DNA from: Actinomycetes bacterium | GTDB taxonomy: Bacteria; Actinomycetota; Acidimicrobiia; Acidimicrobiales; JAMCPL01 | Assembly: GCA_021846725.1 (NCBI GenBank) | Contig: JAJZWK010000030.1 | Span: forward strand, 1 to 14,502 | Direction of reading: 5' to 3' | DNA length: 14,502 nt | Part shown: piece after piece, positions 6,496 to 12,484 of the stretch | Layout: every line of letters starts with the position of its first letter | Position numbering within the stretch: position 1 is the first letter of the stretch | The notes under the pieces: model-generated | What the model was told of the DNA's origin: nothing | Database searches by the model: none | Seen by the model: only the letters and a program-made list of their open reading frames with translations | Translations under genes and position numbers: made by a program

Positions 6496-8040
6496 TCACC
6501 ATTCAGTTTGCTTGTCTGGAAGAGTGTCTGTTCTATGGTTACGATTTTTCAACAAAGACAGCGCATAGAAGGCAATTCCACTGATTACAAAAGATATCAG
6601 TATCTCTAAGCTGGAGTCAGCAAATATGCCTTTGGCTAGTGGACCGTTGAAAAATGGCGAAGTAGTGAATAGTAGCCCTACTGCGCTGCTGGCGATCCAG
6701 GCTACTACCCCAGGCCAACCTATGCCGTTGCTTACTAGTGAGGTGGAATACTTGGGGTCAAATAGAGAGTTTTTGCTTTCGGTGCCCGATGATGCATTCT
6801 CCAGTGCATAACCAAACCGTAATTGACCAGCAACAAAGATTCCTGCCCATGCTGCCAATCCTACTCCCAGCAGTATAATAAATGATTCAAATGGCTGGAA
6901 GAAGCTGCTCGAGAAGAACACTACATAAATGGTACCGCCAAGCATTATGCATGCATCTATAAATATACTCTTGTAGCGCTTCAGTGGCACAAACATGCTG
7001 AGTAGATTTAATCCAGAGGAATATAGGCTTAAGTCTGCCTCTACCACAAGTCCTCCTACTGCGGTGATTAGGTATGGTACATACATCCAAGAAGGCAGTA
7101 CATGTTGTATTGCCGCTATTGGGTTTGCCGCTGTAGCGATGTGCGGGTCTTTGGCACCCAACAGGACACCGGTCATCATCAAGATAATCAGTGGTATTGA
7201 TCCACCTGCTAGTACCGACCAGAAGATACTCTTTCCGCTCCTAGATGACGAGGTATAACGGCTGTAATCTCCTGCTGCGTTTGCCCAACTGAGTCCGGTA
7301 CCAGCTACCACTATGGAAAATGCTGGTAATACTCCATCCAGCCACGATCCTCCACGCTGGGTGAGGATGGCGTGAAAGGATGTCTTGGTCAGTATCTCGA
7401 TCAGAATGGCAACAGTTATGATACCTAGAAGGTAACTGCCCCATTTCTGCACTACCACCAGTGTGGCTTGCCCCAAAATGCTAAACGCAATTGACAGTCC
7501 TGCTACCACTACCAGCGATAACAATCCCAGCAGAACCGTACCAGCATGTATTGCCATGCCTAACAGCGCCATCATAGCCAGGGTGCCTGTAATTACGGCT
7601 ATAGTCTCCCAGCCTACCAATGATACCCAGCTGATCAAATTGGGTATGAAGTTGCCATACAGACCAAAAATTGCACGAGAGATCGTCATCATAGGTACTC
7701 TCCCTTTCCACCCGGCGAGAGAGAGCACGCCTACCAAGGCGAAGGATACAATCGTACCACCAGCGATTGCGGTAATAGATTGCCAGAAATTCAGTCCGAA
7801 ACTAAGTACTATGGCACCGAGTACCAGACCTAGGATGCCGATGTTGGCGGCGAACCATACCCAGAATAGATCCCAAGTGCTGCCAGAGCACGCTTCTTCC
7901 GGCACTTGCCTGATGCCATTCGATTCTATACGCCATGGCTGGTTGCTCTTGTCAATTACGTTGGTTATTGCAGTCTTGTCATCAGTGTAGGTGTCTGTGA
8001 CACTACTGCTATCGATAGGGCTTTCAAGTTTACTAGTCAC
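6496..8040 (-). CDS. NCS1-family nucleobase/vitamin-precursor permease under a cobalamin riboswitch
   Basis: A polytopic inner-membrane symporter of the NCS1 (purine-cytosine permease, hydantoin, HMP/CytX) family, with about 12 hydrophobic segments. The family hallmark is near the N-terminus: NGIRQVPEE, then DLFWVWFAANIGILGLVLGA. It is followed by GWKGRVPMMTISRAIFGLYGN and a mid-protein GDYSRYTSSSRSGK segment. GTG 8040 is preferred (514 residues) because GCGGAGG (8056-8050) lies nine bases upstream. A longer frame from GTG 8082 would start inside a hairpin and has no ribosome binding site. NCS1 proteins include CytX, a thiamine-precursor importer controlled by a TPP riboswitch, so vitamin-precursor uptake has precedent. 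The transported compound here is unknown. It is co-directional with the PfkB kinase. Confidence 0.9.
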   Translation of the reverse strand: MTSKLESPIDSSSVTDTYTDDKTAITNVIDKSNQPWRIESNGIRQVPEEACSGSTWDLFWVWFAANIGILGLVLGAIVLSFGLNFWQSITAIAGGTIVSFALVGVLSLAGWKGRVPMMTISRAIFGLYGNFIPNLISWVSLVGWETIAVITGTLAMMALLGMAIHAGTVLLGLLSLVVVAGLSIAFSILGQATLVVVQKWGSYLLGIITVAILIEILTKTSFHAILTQRGGSWLDGVLPAFSIVVAGTGLSWANAAGDYSRYTSSSRSGKSIFWSVLAGGSIPLIILMMTGVLLGAKDPHIATAANPIAAIQHVLPSWMYVPYLITAVGGLVVEADLSLYSSGLNLLSMFVPLKRYKSIFIDACIMLGGTIYVVFFSSSFFQPFESFIILLGVGLAAWAGIFVAGQLRFGYALENASSGTESKNSLFDPKYSTSLVSNGIGWPGVVAWIASSAVGLLFTTSPFFNGPLAKGIFADSSLEILISFVISGIAFYALSLLKNRNHRTDTLPDKQTEW

Positions 8041-8049
8041 GAAAAGATA

Positions 8050-8082
8050 CCTCCGCTTTCCGGTGACCGTTGCCACAGTCAC
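8050..8082 (-). promoter_or_regulatory. Riboswitch expression platform: hairpin and Shine-Dalgarno
   Basis: Just after the aptamer on the minus strand, GTGACTGT (8082-8075) pairs with ACGGTCAC (8070-8063) around loop GGCA, an 8-bp stem including one G-T wobble. It is followed after six bases by the Shine-Dalgarno GCGGAGG (8056-8050) for GTG 8040. No T-run follows the hairpin, so translational control is more likely than termination. Which strand sequesters the Shine-Dalgarno is not resolved. Confidence 0.5.
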
Positions 8083-8090
8083 ATACCAAA

Positions 8091-8316
8091 ACGAGGCCGG
8101 TCTCCTGACTTAGGATCTTCGCCCTCACCAGCCTTCCCAGGTATATTACCCAGTGGCAATTTTAGTGAGGACTCCCCAATCACAGTGGCGGGTCCGTGCC
8201 GGACTTTCACCGGCTTCCCGATTCTCCCTTAAGGTAGGCGATCCATTGCTGTAGGCACTTTCCCGGTTACCTGGTAGTGAATACTGGCAGGATCCCCAGC
8301 CGACTGGGCACCTCGT
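8091..8316 (-). promoter_or_regulatory. Cobalamin (vitamin B12) riboswitch aptamer
   Basis: Read on the minus strand, all main landmarks occur in order. P1 ACGAGG (8316-8311) is complementary to CCTCGT (8096-8091). TTAAGGGAGAA is near 8232. CCGGTGAAAGTCCGG is at 8213-8199 and GCCACTGTGA at 8189-8180. A GGGCGAAGATCC segment is followed by the B12 box, including CAGGAGACCGGCC (8107-8095). The 226-base length with peripheral stems fits a class I adenosylcobalamin-type aptamer. In this class, ligand binding normally represses the gene downstream, here the permease and then the kinase. Confidence 0.95.
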
Positions 8317-8331
8317 CTATTACTTCAGAAG

Positions 8332-8361
8332 ATAATAGCACAGGAAGGCAGTTATATGCAA
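8332..8361 (-). promoter_or_regulatory. Likely promoter of the riboswitch-permease-kinase transcript
   Basis: On the minus strand TTGCAT (8361-8356) and TATTAT (8337-8332) are separated by 18 bases. A start around 8325 would place the transcript's 5' end just before the riboswitch P1 stem at 8316. The -35 overlaps the ATG of the divergent small ORF. Confidence 0.5.
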
Positions 8362-8475
8362 CATCTCTCATTTGCGGTGCCACTAGTAGTTGTCACCGTG
8401 AGTGTCTATGACTTTACGATATATCCAGGAGACGTATATTGGGCAATAGTCGCATTAGTGCTATACACAGGATAA
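8356..8475 (+). CDS. Possible small membrane peptide, 39 residues
   Basis: A short open frame (begins MQHLSFAVPLVVV, ends IVALVLYTG) starts at ATG 8356. AGGAAGG (8342-8348) lies seven bases upstream, a better Shine-Dalgarno than most genes here have. The peptide has two hydrophobic stretches around a polar YDFTIYPGD turn, so it could be membrane-associated. A GATAAT at 8331-8336 might serve as -10. No family is recognised; it could be a chance frame or a decayed gene. Confidence 0.35.
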   Translation: MQHLSFAVPLVVVTVSVYDFTIYPGDVYWAIVALVLYTG

Positions 8476-8633
8476 GTGCATGAGAATAAGATTGGTAACG
8501 ACATGGTAGGAAAATGGCATCCAAATAGTGCCCAGCATGAACAGGCAGTTCAGTAGGAATGTGACATCCAGATGGTGCCCATAGCTACACTGTCCTATAC
8601 AGCAACGCGATAGAAAATATGCTTATTTGCTGA

Positions 8634-8645
8634 TAGTATACCTTT
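8634..8645 (+). promoter_or_regulatory. -10 box for a leaderless YfhO-like transcript
   Basis: TAGTAT (8634-8639) is followed by six bases and then ATG 8646, the same spacing as at dapB. No Shine-Dalgarno precedes this ATG, which supports leaderless initiation. Confidence 0.5.
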
Positions 8646-11123
8646 ATGCTGGTATTGTCTACAGTACGGTTCTTGTATGATCGGTGTAAGCATCGGTTGT
8701 TCGACCTTATTGGAATTGTGACCGTAACGTTATTTGCTGCGGTCTACTTCTATCCTGGTCTTGAACATGGTTTTATTTTTGGTTCATTGAATGGCATTAC
8801 AGCATATCCTCTCACTTCAGGAACTTTCAGTCACGTTCATAATCTCGTGGCAGGTGATCAATTCAGAGAGATGAGCCCATGGCTTCTGCTCAATTGGAAT
8901 GCTATTCATGCAGGCAGTTTACCGTTATGGAATAGGTACTCGCTTCTCGGTATGCCTCAACTCGCCAATTTTCAATCGGCGGCATTCTCATTACCGCATC
9001 TTGTTTCGTACATCTTTCCAGCAAAGTGGGGATACTCGATTTCAGTGTTTGTGACCATACTTATTGCAGGAACGGGAGCTTATGTGACCGCTCGCACTCT
9101 TGGAGCTGGAGTTATCGCATCTATTGTTGGAGCGGTTACCTTTGAGATGTCTGGGTCTTTTATTGGCTGGATTGGCTGGCCCCAAGCAGGCGTTAATGCC
9201 TGGCTGGGCTGGATCGTATTCTTCATTATTATGATTTACCGTAATAAACGTCCACTTATGCCTGTTGTGGGGCTATCGTTAGCGGTGGCATTTTCACTAT
9301 TTGCCGGTCATCCGGAGTCATATTTACTCGATTCTTTGGCTATTGGGTTGCTGGGTATCCTCTTTGCTGTAGTAGGTATAGTATATCGCAATGTTTCCCT
9401 GCATAAGGTGGTTACGACGGCTGTATACGTTACAGGAGGAGCGATCTTGGGTGGCATGATTGCATCGCCTATGCTCTTTCCAGCAATACAGTTACTTGCG
9501 GGAAGCGCCAAGGCTGGTAGCAAGCATATATGGGGCGGCATACCTCCCAATGTAACTATTCAATTCCTAGCTACTGGTTACTATGGTTATCCGACAACGG
9601 CAAGTCACTGGTTTTACGGCTCAAATTTCTATGAGCTATCAGCATGTGTAGGCCCCCTCATAGTCGTATTGGCTGTAGTTGCACTGTTGGCATACAAGAA
9701 GAGGCCGGTAGTAATGGCTTTGGTGGGTACTTTCGTAGTCTTATTCTTGATCGTATTCAGGGTGTTGCCTGTTATCCAATCTCTAACGAAGTACTTACCA
9801 GGTGGCACATATGTTTCTTTTGGCAGGCTACTGATGCCTATGGACTTTTTTATTTCAGTGCTGGGTGCGCTGGGGTTGTCCGTTTTGCTCCGGAGCATTG
9901 TTCATAACGGGAGTGCACACAGTGATGTAGTCGACAGTGATGTAGTCAACAGTGGTACGATTGGCAATGGTACACTCGGGAGTAATAGTAGATCTATCGC
10001 GTTAGTTGTTTTTTTCATATCGTCGGTTGCACTCGCTCTCATTCTGGCATATCTAATTTTTCATGCTGAGACCGACAAAGTTCTTAGTTCGAGTGACCGT
10101 TCTATTCGTATACACTCTTTGGTGTTGTCGATTATTACCCTGATTGGTGGTGCCGTAGTAGTCGGCATTATCGTTGTGTACAAAAAATACAGGTTAGCTA
10201 GAAGTGACCATGACGGGATTCATGGTAGCGTACATGACTTAAAAGCGGGAGTCGTAGCAATTGGATTATTGATATTACTTCTACAAGGGGTCCTGCTTAT
10301 ACCACCAGCTGCTACTACAGAGGGTTTTAGCCATCGTTTTTATCCCACTACGGATTCTATGACCACACTGCAGGCAATAGTTTCTGGACATCTTGTCGGT
10401 GATGGCCCTCTTCCTGCATGGTATATTGGACCAACCAGATCTAGCCCTCTTGATGCCTTTACACCGGAGACTAATATACCTTATGGTATCGATTACTTTG
10501 GTGCATACGATCCAATGCTGCAGAAAAGTTACTTATCATCATGGAGTAATGTGGCTTTGCAGCTGGCTCCACTCAACGGTATGGGATGGTTCGTCCCTTC
10601 ATTTGACACCGCGAAAATTGCCAGAGTATATGGGGTCAGATACCTTATTTCAATTGTGAACGCACACGGTAAGGTTATTATTCCTCCAGGAACCACATCG
10701 GTATTTGAAGAGCCTGGCTATGACATAGATATGGTGCCGAACAGCCATAGGTTTACACTAGTGAACCCGAGTTCAATTCTGCACAGTGCAGAGGTTGGCT
10801 CCAATCAGTTTGGTAAGGTGCAAAGTTGGTATTGGACCAGTAACAATAGCTTGACGATATATATAGATGCCAGGCATGAGGCACTTTTGTTGGCGCGTAT
10901 CACATCGGTGCCTGGTTGGCACGCAACGATCAATGGCAAACCAGCCAAGTTGTCCGTTGCTTTGGACACCATGTTGTCACTGAACGTGCCAACAGGTAAG
11001 AGTATTATCCGGCTCACTTATTGGCCATCTGGATTGACTGATGGGATTATCCTGGCCGGAGTTGCTTTCTTGATTCTGATCGTGTTGTTGGGAGTAGAGC
11101 TCTATTACAAGTTATATCGTTGA
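8646..11123 (+). CDS. YfhO-family multi-pass membrane protein
   Basis: An 825-residue membrane protein with about a dozen hydrophobic helices and a large extracytoplasmic region near its C-terminus. The family block NWNAIHAGSLPLW...LGMPQLANFQSA lies at 83-112. A C-terminal beta-domain has PGWHATINGKPAKL near 756-769, and a last helix is at 802-820. YfhO relatives are GT-C-like proteins, thought to act in glycosylation of cell-envelope polymers in Firmicutes; the substrate here is unknown. A hydrophilic insert after about residue 424 (SDVVDSDVVNSGTIGNGTLG) comes from a 15-bp duplication in the loop between two membrane segments. ATG 8646 is supported by a -10 box six bases upstream. It stands alone, divergent from the riboswitch operon and convergent with the small minus-strand gene ending at 11222. 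Confidence 0.85.
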   Translation: MLVLSTVRFLYDRCKHRLFDLIGIVTVTLFAAVYFYPGLEHGFIFGSLNGITAYPLTSGTFSHVHNLVAGDQFREMSPWLLLNWNAIHAGSLPLWNRYSLLGMPQLANFQSAAFSLPHLVSYIFPAKWGYSISVFVTILIAGTGAYVTARTLGAGVIASIVGAVTFEMSGSFIGWIGWPQAGVNAWLGWIVFFIIMIYRNKRPLMPVVGLSLAVAFSLFAGHPESYLLDSLAIGLLGILFAVVGIVYRNVSLHKVVTTAVYVTGGAILGGMIASPMLFPAIQLLAGSAKAGSKHIWGGIPPNVTIQFLATGYYGYPTTASHWFYGSNFYELSACVGPLIVVLAVVALLAYKKRPVVMALVGTFVVLFLIVFRVLPVIQSLTKYLPGGTYVSFGRLLMPMDFFISVLGALGLSVLLRSIVHNGSAHSDVVDSDVVNSGTIGNGTLGSNSRSIALVVFFISSVALALILAYLIFHAETDKVLSSSDRSIRIHSLVLSIITLIGGAVVVGIIVVYKKYRLARSDHDGIHGSVHDLKAGVVAIGLLILLLQGVLLIPPAATTEGFSHRFYPTTDSMTTLQAIVSGHLVGDGPLPAWYIGPTRSSPLDAFTPETNIPYGIDYFGAYDPMLQKSYLSSWSNVALQLAPLNGMGWFVPSFDTAKIARVYGVRYLISIVNAHGKVIIPPGTTSVFEEPGYDIDMVPNSHRFTLVNPSSILHSAEVGSNQFGKVQSWYWTSNNSLTIYIDARHEALLLARITSVPGWHATINGKPAKLSVALDTMLSLNVPTGKSIIRLTYWPSGLTDGIILAGVAFLILIVLLGVELYYKLYR
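9920..9949 (+). repeat. 15-bp tandem duplication inside the YfhO-like gene
   Basis: CAGTGATGTAGTCGA (9920-9934) is followed by CAGTGATGTAGTCAA (9935-9949), 14 of 15 identical, with a more degenerate third copy after it. It keeps the frame and encodes SDVVD-SDVVN in a loop between membrane helices. Confidence 0.85.
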
Positions 11124-11221
11124 ATGACCATATATAGATGATGAGTATCGGTTAATTGACCAGGAAGGGGGTGTAAGTCCGTACGCAGGCGGTAGAAGGG
11201 GAGGATGGCATATGAGAATTC

Positions 11222-11425
11222 TTAAGGGCGCTGACAGAACAGGTGCCAGCCCACTTCTGCCCAAGCGCCAAGCAGCAACAAGCGCCCCAGCCATGAATGG
11301 AGAAAAAAATTGACTACACTCAAAGCACTTGGCACCCTACTGCTACAGGCTGGGATGCTGGTCACTACAAGCCATGCTACGACAGCAGTTCCTATGATCA
11401 GCCATACCAAGCTGCCAACTACCAT
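11222..11425 (-). CDS. Small two-helix membrane protein, DUF6186-like
   Basis: A 67-residue protein with one N-terminal membrane helix (about 4-24), a short loop and a second hydrophobic segment ending in GRLLLLGAWAEVGWHLFCQR. The GR-LLL-AW-GWH pattern resembles small actinobacterial membrane proteins grouped as DUF6186; function unknown. ATG 11425 is chosen because AAAGGA ends five bases upstream. A longer frame from 11476 would add 17 residues encoded by a 12-bp tandem duplication and is less likely. Its full length aligns with the C-terminal half of the neighbouring 190-residue protein, so the two are probably paralogous. It converges on the YfhO-like gene. Confidence 0.6.
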   Translation of the reverse strand: MVVGSLVWLIIGTAVVAWLVVTSIPACSSRVPSALSVVNFFLHSWLGRLLLLGAWAEVGWHLFCQRP

Positions 11426-11442
11426 TGTGTTCCTTTGGCCAT

Positions 11443-11466
11443 AGATATTCCTACAGATATTCCTAC
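11443..11466. repeat. 12-bp perfect tandem duplication
   Basis: AGATATTCCTAC occurs at 11443-11454 and again at 11455-11466. On the minus strand it sits just upstream of the Shine-Dalgarno of the DUF6186-like gene, in its likely 5' leader. Confidence 0.9.
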
Positions 11467-11514
11467 ACATGGACATATTTTGTATGGATAGATTGTGTGA
11501 TATGGTGAGCCTTT

Positions 11515-11538
11515 TACTTCGTAGGCTACTTCGTAGGG
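11515..11538. repeat. 12-bp tandem duplication
   Basis: TACTTCGTAGGC (11515-11526) is followed by TACTTCGTAGGG (11527-11538), 11 of 12 identical, in the stretch between the two small membrane-protein genes. Confidence 0.85.
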
Positions 11539-11561
11539 AAGAATTGTATTAGTCGAGTAGC

Positions 11562-11662
11562 GGGCCGTTGGTATGATCATGCAGGCACTATTCTCAGGTG
11601 TTGTATCGACATTAGGAGTGATAGGGCGATGGTGGGTAGTTGGTATGATCATGCAGTCACTA
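11562..11662. repeat. Pair of 29-base direct repeats spaced 72 bp
   Basis: GTTGGTATGATCATGCAG with flanking matches occurs at 11562-11590 and 11634-11662, 26 of 29 positions identical. The core contains the palindrome TGATCA. The spacing is a multiple of three. The repeats could be a duplicated regulatory site or the remains of a duplicated coding segment. Confidence 0.85.
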
Positions 11663-11726
11663 CCTTCTACTACCTTCGGTATAGTGATATCCTCCCCGTA
11701 CGGATGGGACTTGCGCTCCTGTATGC

Positions 11727-12299
11727 TCAATCAGCATGCTTATTCCTGATGGTATGTCGACGGTTGTTCCTCTCGGTAAGTTGGCCAGCAACCAGGTACC
11801 ATCCTCCTGCCAGCCATGCAGCTACTAATATTACTCGTCCGGCATAGTGTTTGGTGACATTGCCTACAATGCGACTCAAGGTCGGTAGGTCTGCCTGTTG
11901 GCGGAGGAAACTGTTTAGATCCCATCCGAAGGCCGCCAGGAATAAAAGTAGCCAGATGGTTACGCCTACGCCCTGTAAACTCGGTCGTCGAATAAAGTTA
12001 CGTATTGCCTTTCCTGTCGATCTCATCCAATCTATACTTTTTACCTCTTGATGGTGCAATCCATTGGCTATTGCAACAATTGCTATTGTTGCGATTACCA
12101 GTGCAATGCTGATATGGGCAGCAGTAGTAGTAAATGGCTGTCCACCCTCCCATAGTGAAAATATAACGGTAATCACGCCAATGAAAATTAACTTGGTGCC
12201 ATTAGTCGTTGAGTAGCCGTAATGATCTCTAAGCATGTGCAATCTAGGTGTTGACCGTTTGACATCACCCTTAGCCTGTTGCGCACTTTTGCGATCCAA
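11727..12299 (-). CDS. Multi-pass membrane protein, C-terminal half DUF6186-like
   Basis: Up to 190 residues with four hydrophobic segments (about 37-53, 60-84, 112-128 and 151-170) and a basic C-terminal tail. The C-terminal half, with LPTLSRIVGNV...AGRVILVAAWLAGGWYLVAG, matches the pattern of the 67-residue protein encoded just downstream (PSALSVVNF...LGRLLLLGAWAEVGWHLF). The function is unknown. The start is uncertain: TTG 12299 gives the longest product, ATG 12236 a 169-residue product, and neither has a strong Shine-Dalgarno. The gene is divergent from the hemolysin III-like gene, with tandem repeats between them. Confidence 0.6.
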   Translation of the reverse strand: MDRKSAQQAKGDVKRSTPRLHMLRDHYGYSTTNGTKLIFIGVITVIFSLWEGGQPFTTTAAHISIALVIATIAIVAIANGLHHQEVKSIDWMRSTGKAIRNFIRRPSLQGVGVTIWLLLFLAAFGWDLNSFLRQQADLPTLSRIVGNVTKHYAGRVILVAAWLAGGWYLVAGQLTERNNRRHTIRNKHAD

Positions 12300-12359
12300 T
12301 CCAGATTTTCTAACAAACTTCGTAATAGACTTATACTATTCGTTCATAATTTGTTTGCC

Positions 12360-12403
12360 AAGGCAGGCCAAGGCACAAGGCAGGCCAAGGCACAAGGCAG
12401 GCC
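12360..12403. repeat. 17-bp tandem repeat, about 2.6 copies, upstream of hlyIII-like gene
   Basis: The unit AAGGCAGGCCAAGGCAC is identical at 12360-12376 and 12377-12393, with a partial third copy (AAGGCAGGCC) at 12394-12403. It lies in the divergent intergenic region and is non-coding on both strands as far as I can see. Confidence 0.95.
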
Positions 12404-12421
12404 GGTTGCAAATAAGTAGGC

Positions 12422-12451
12422 TGGCCGTGAATGGCCGTGAATGGCCGTGAA
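12422..12451. repeat. 10-bp tandem repeat, three exact copies, next to a promoter
   Basis: TGGCCGTGAA occurs three times in tandem (12422-12431, 12432-12441, 12442-12451), ending 21 bases before the -10 box of the hemolysin III-like gene. A 10-bp period puts each copy on nearly the same DNA face, as expected for an array of protein binding sites. It could equally be simple slippage. Confidence 0.95.
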
Positions 12452-12472
12452 TAAGTTACTTCTGACTTGTAG

Positions 12473-12484
12473 TACAATATAGCC
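12473..12484 (+). promoter_or_regulatory. -10 box for a leaderless hlyIII-like transcript
   Basis: TACAAT (12473-12478) is followed by six bases before ATG 12485, as at dapB and the YfhO-like gene. No Shine-Dalgarno precedes the ATG. Confidence 0.55.

Larger units (their letters stand above)
8317..8645. other. Divergent intergenic region between riboswitch and YfhO-like gene
   Basis: Contains the likely minus-strand promoter of the riboswitch transcript, the possible 39-codon peptide and, at its right end, the -10 box of the YfhO-like gene. In 8476-8633 I see no gene, RNA or clear regulatory motif. Confidence 0.5.
11426..11726. other. Repeat-rich stretch between two small membrane-protein genes
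   Basis: Holds two 12-bp tandem duplications and a 29-base direct repeat at 72-bp spacing. A 103-codon minus-strand frame (11730 to 11419, TTG start) fills it and would carry CMIIPT twice, but it has no Shine-Dalgarno and no recognisable domain, so I do not call it a gene. Confidence 0.5.

Noticed and set aside
7463..7990. 175-codon plus-strand frame
   Set aside because: Entirely antisense to the NCS1 permease. Its composition reflects the complementary strand of membrane-helix codons.
11419..11730. 103-codon minus-strand frame with CMIIPT twice, filling the gap between the two small membrane-protein genes
   Set aside because: TTG start without a Shine-Dalgarno, no recognisable domain, and it overlaps the supported start of the next gene. 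The repeated peptide is explained by the 72-bp-spaced DNA repeat. Kept as a finding about the repeat, not as a gene.
12360..12451. CRISPR-like or replication-origin iteron array
   Set aside because: Units are short and contiguous with no spacers, and no cas, rep or dnaA gene or DnaA-box cluster is nearby.
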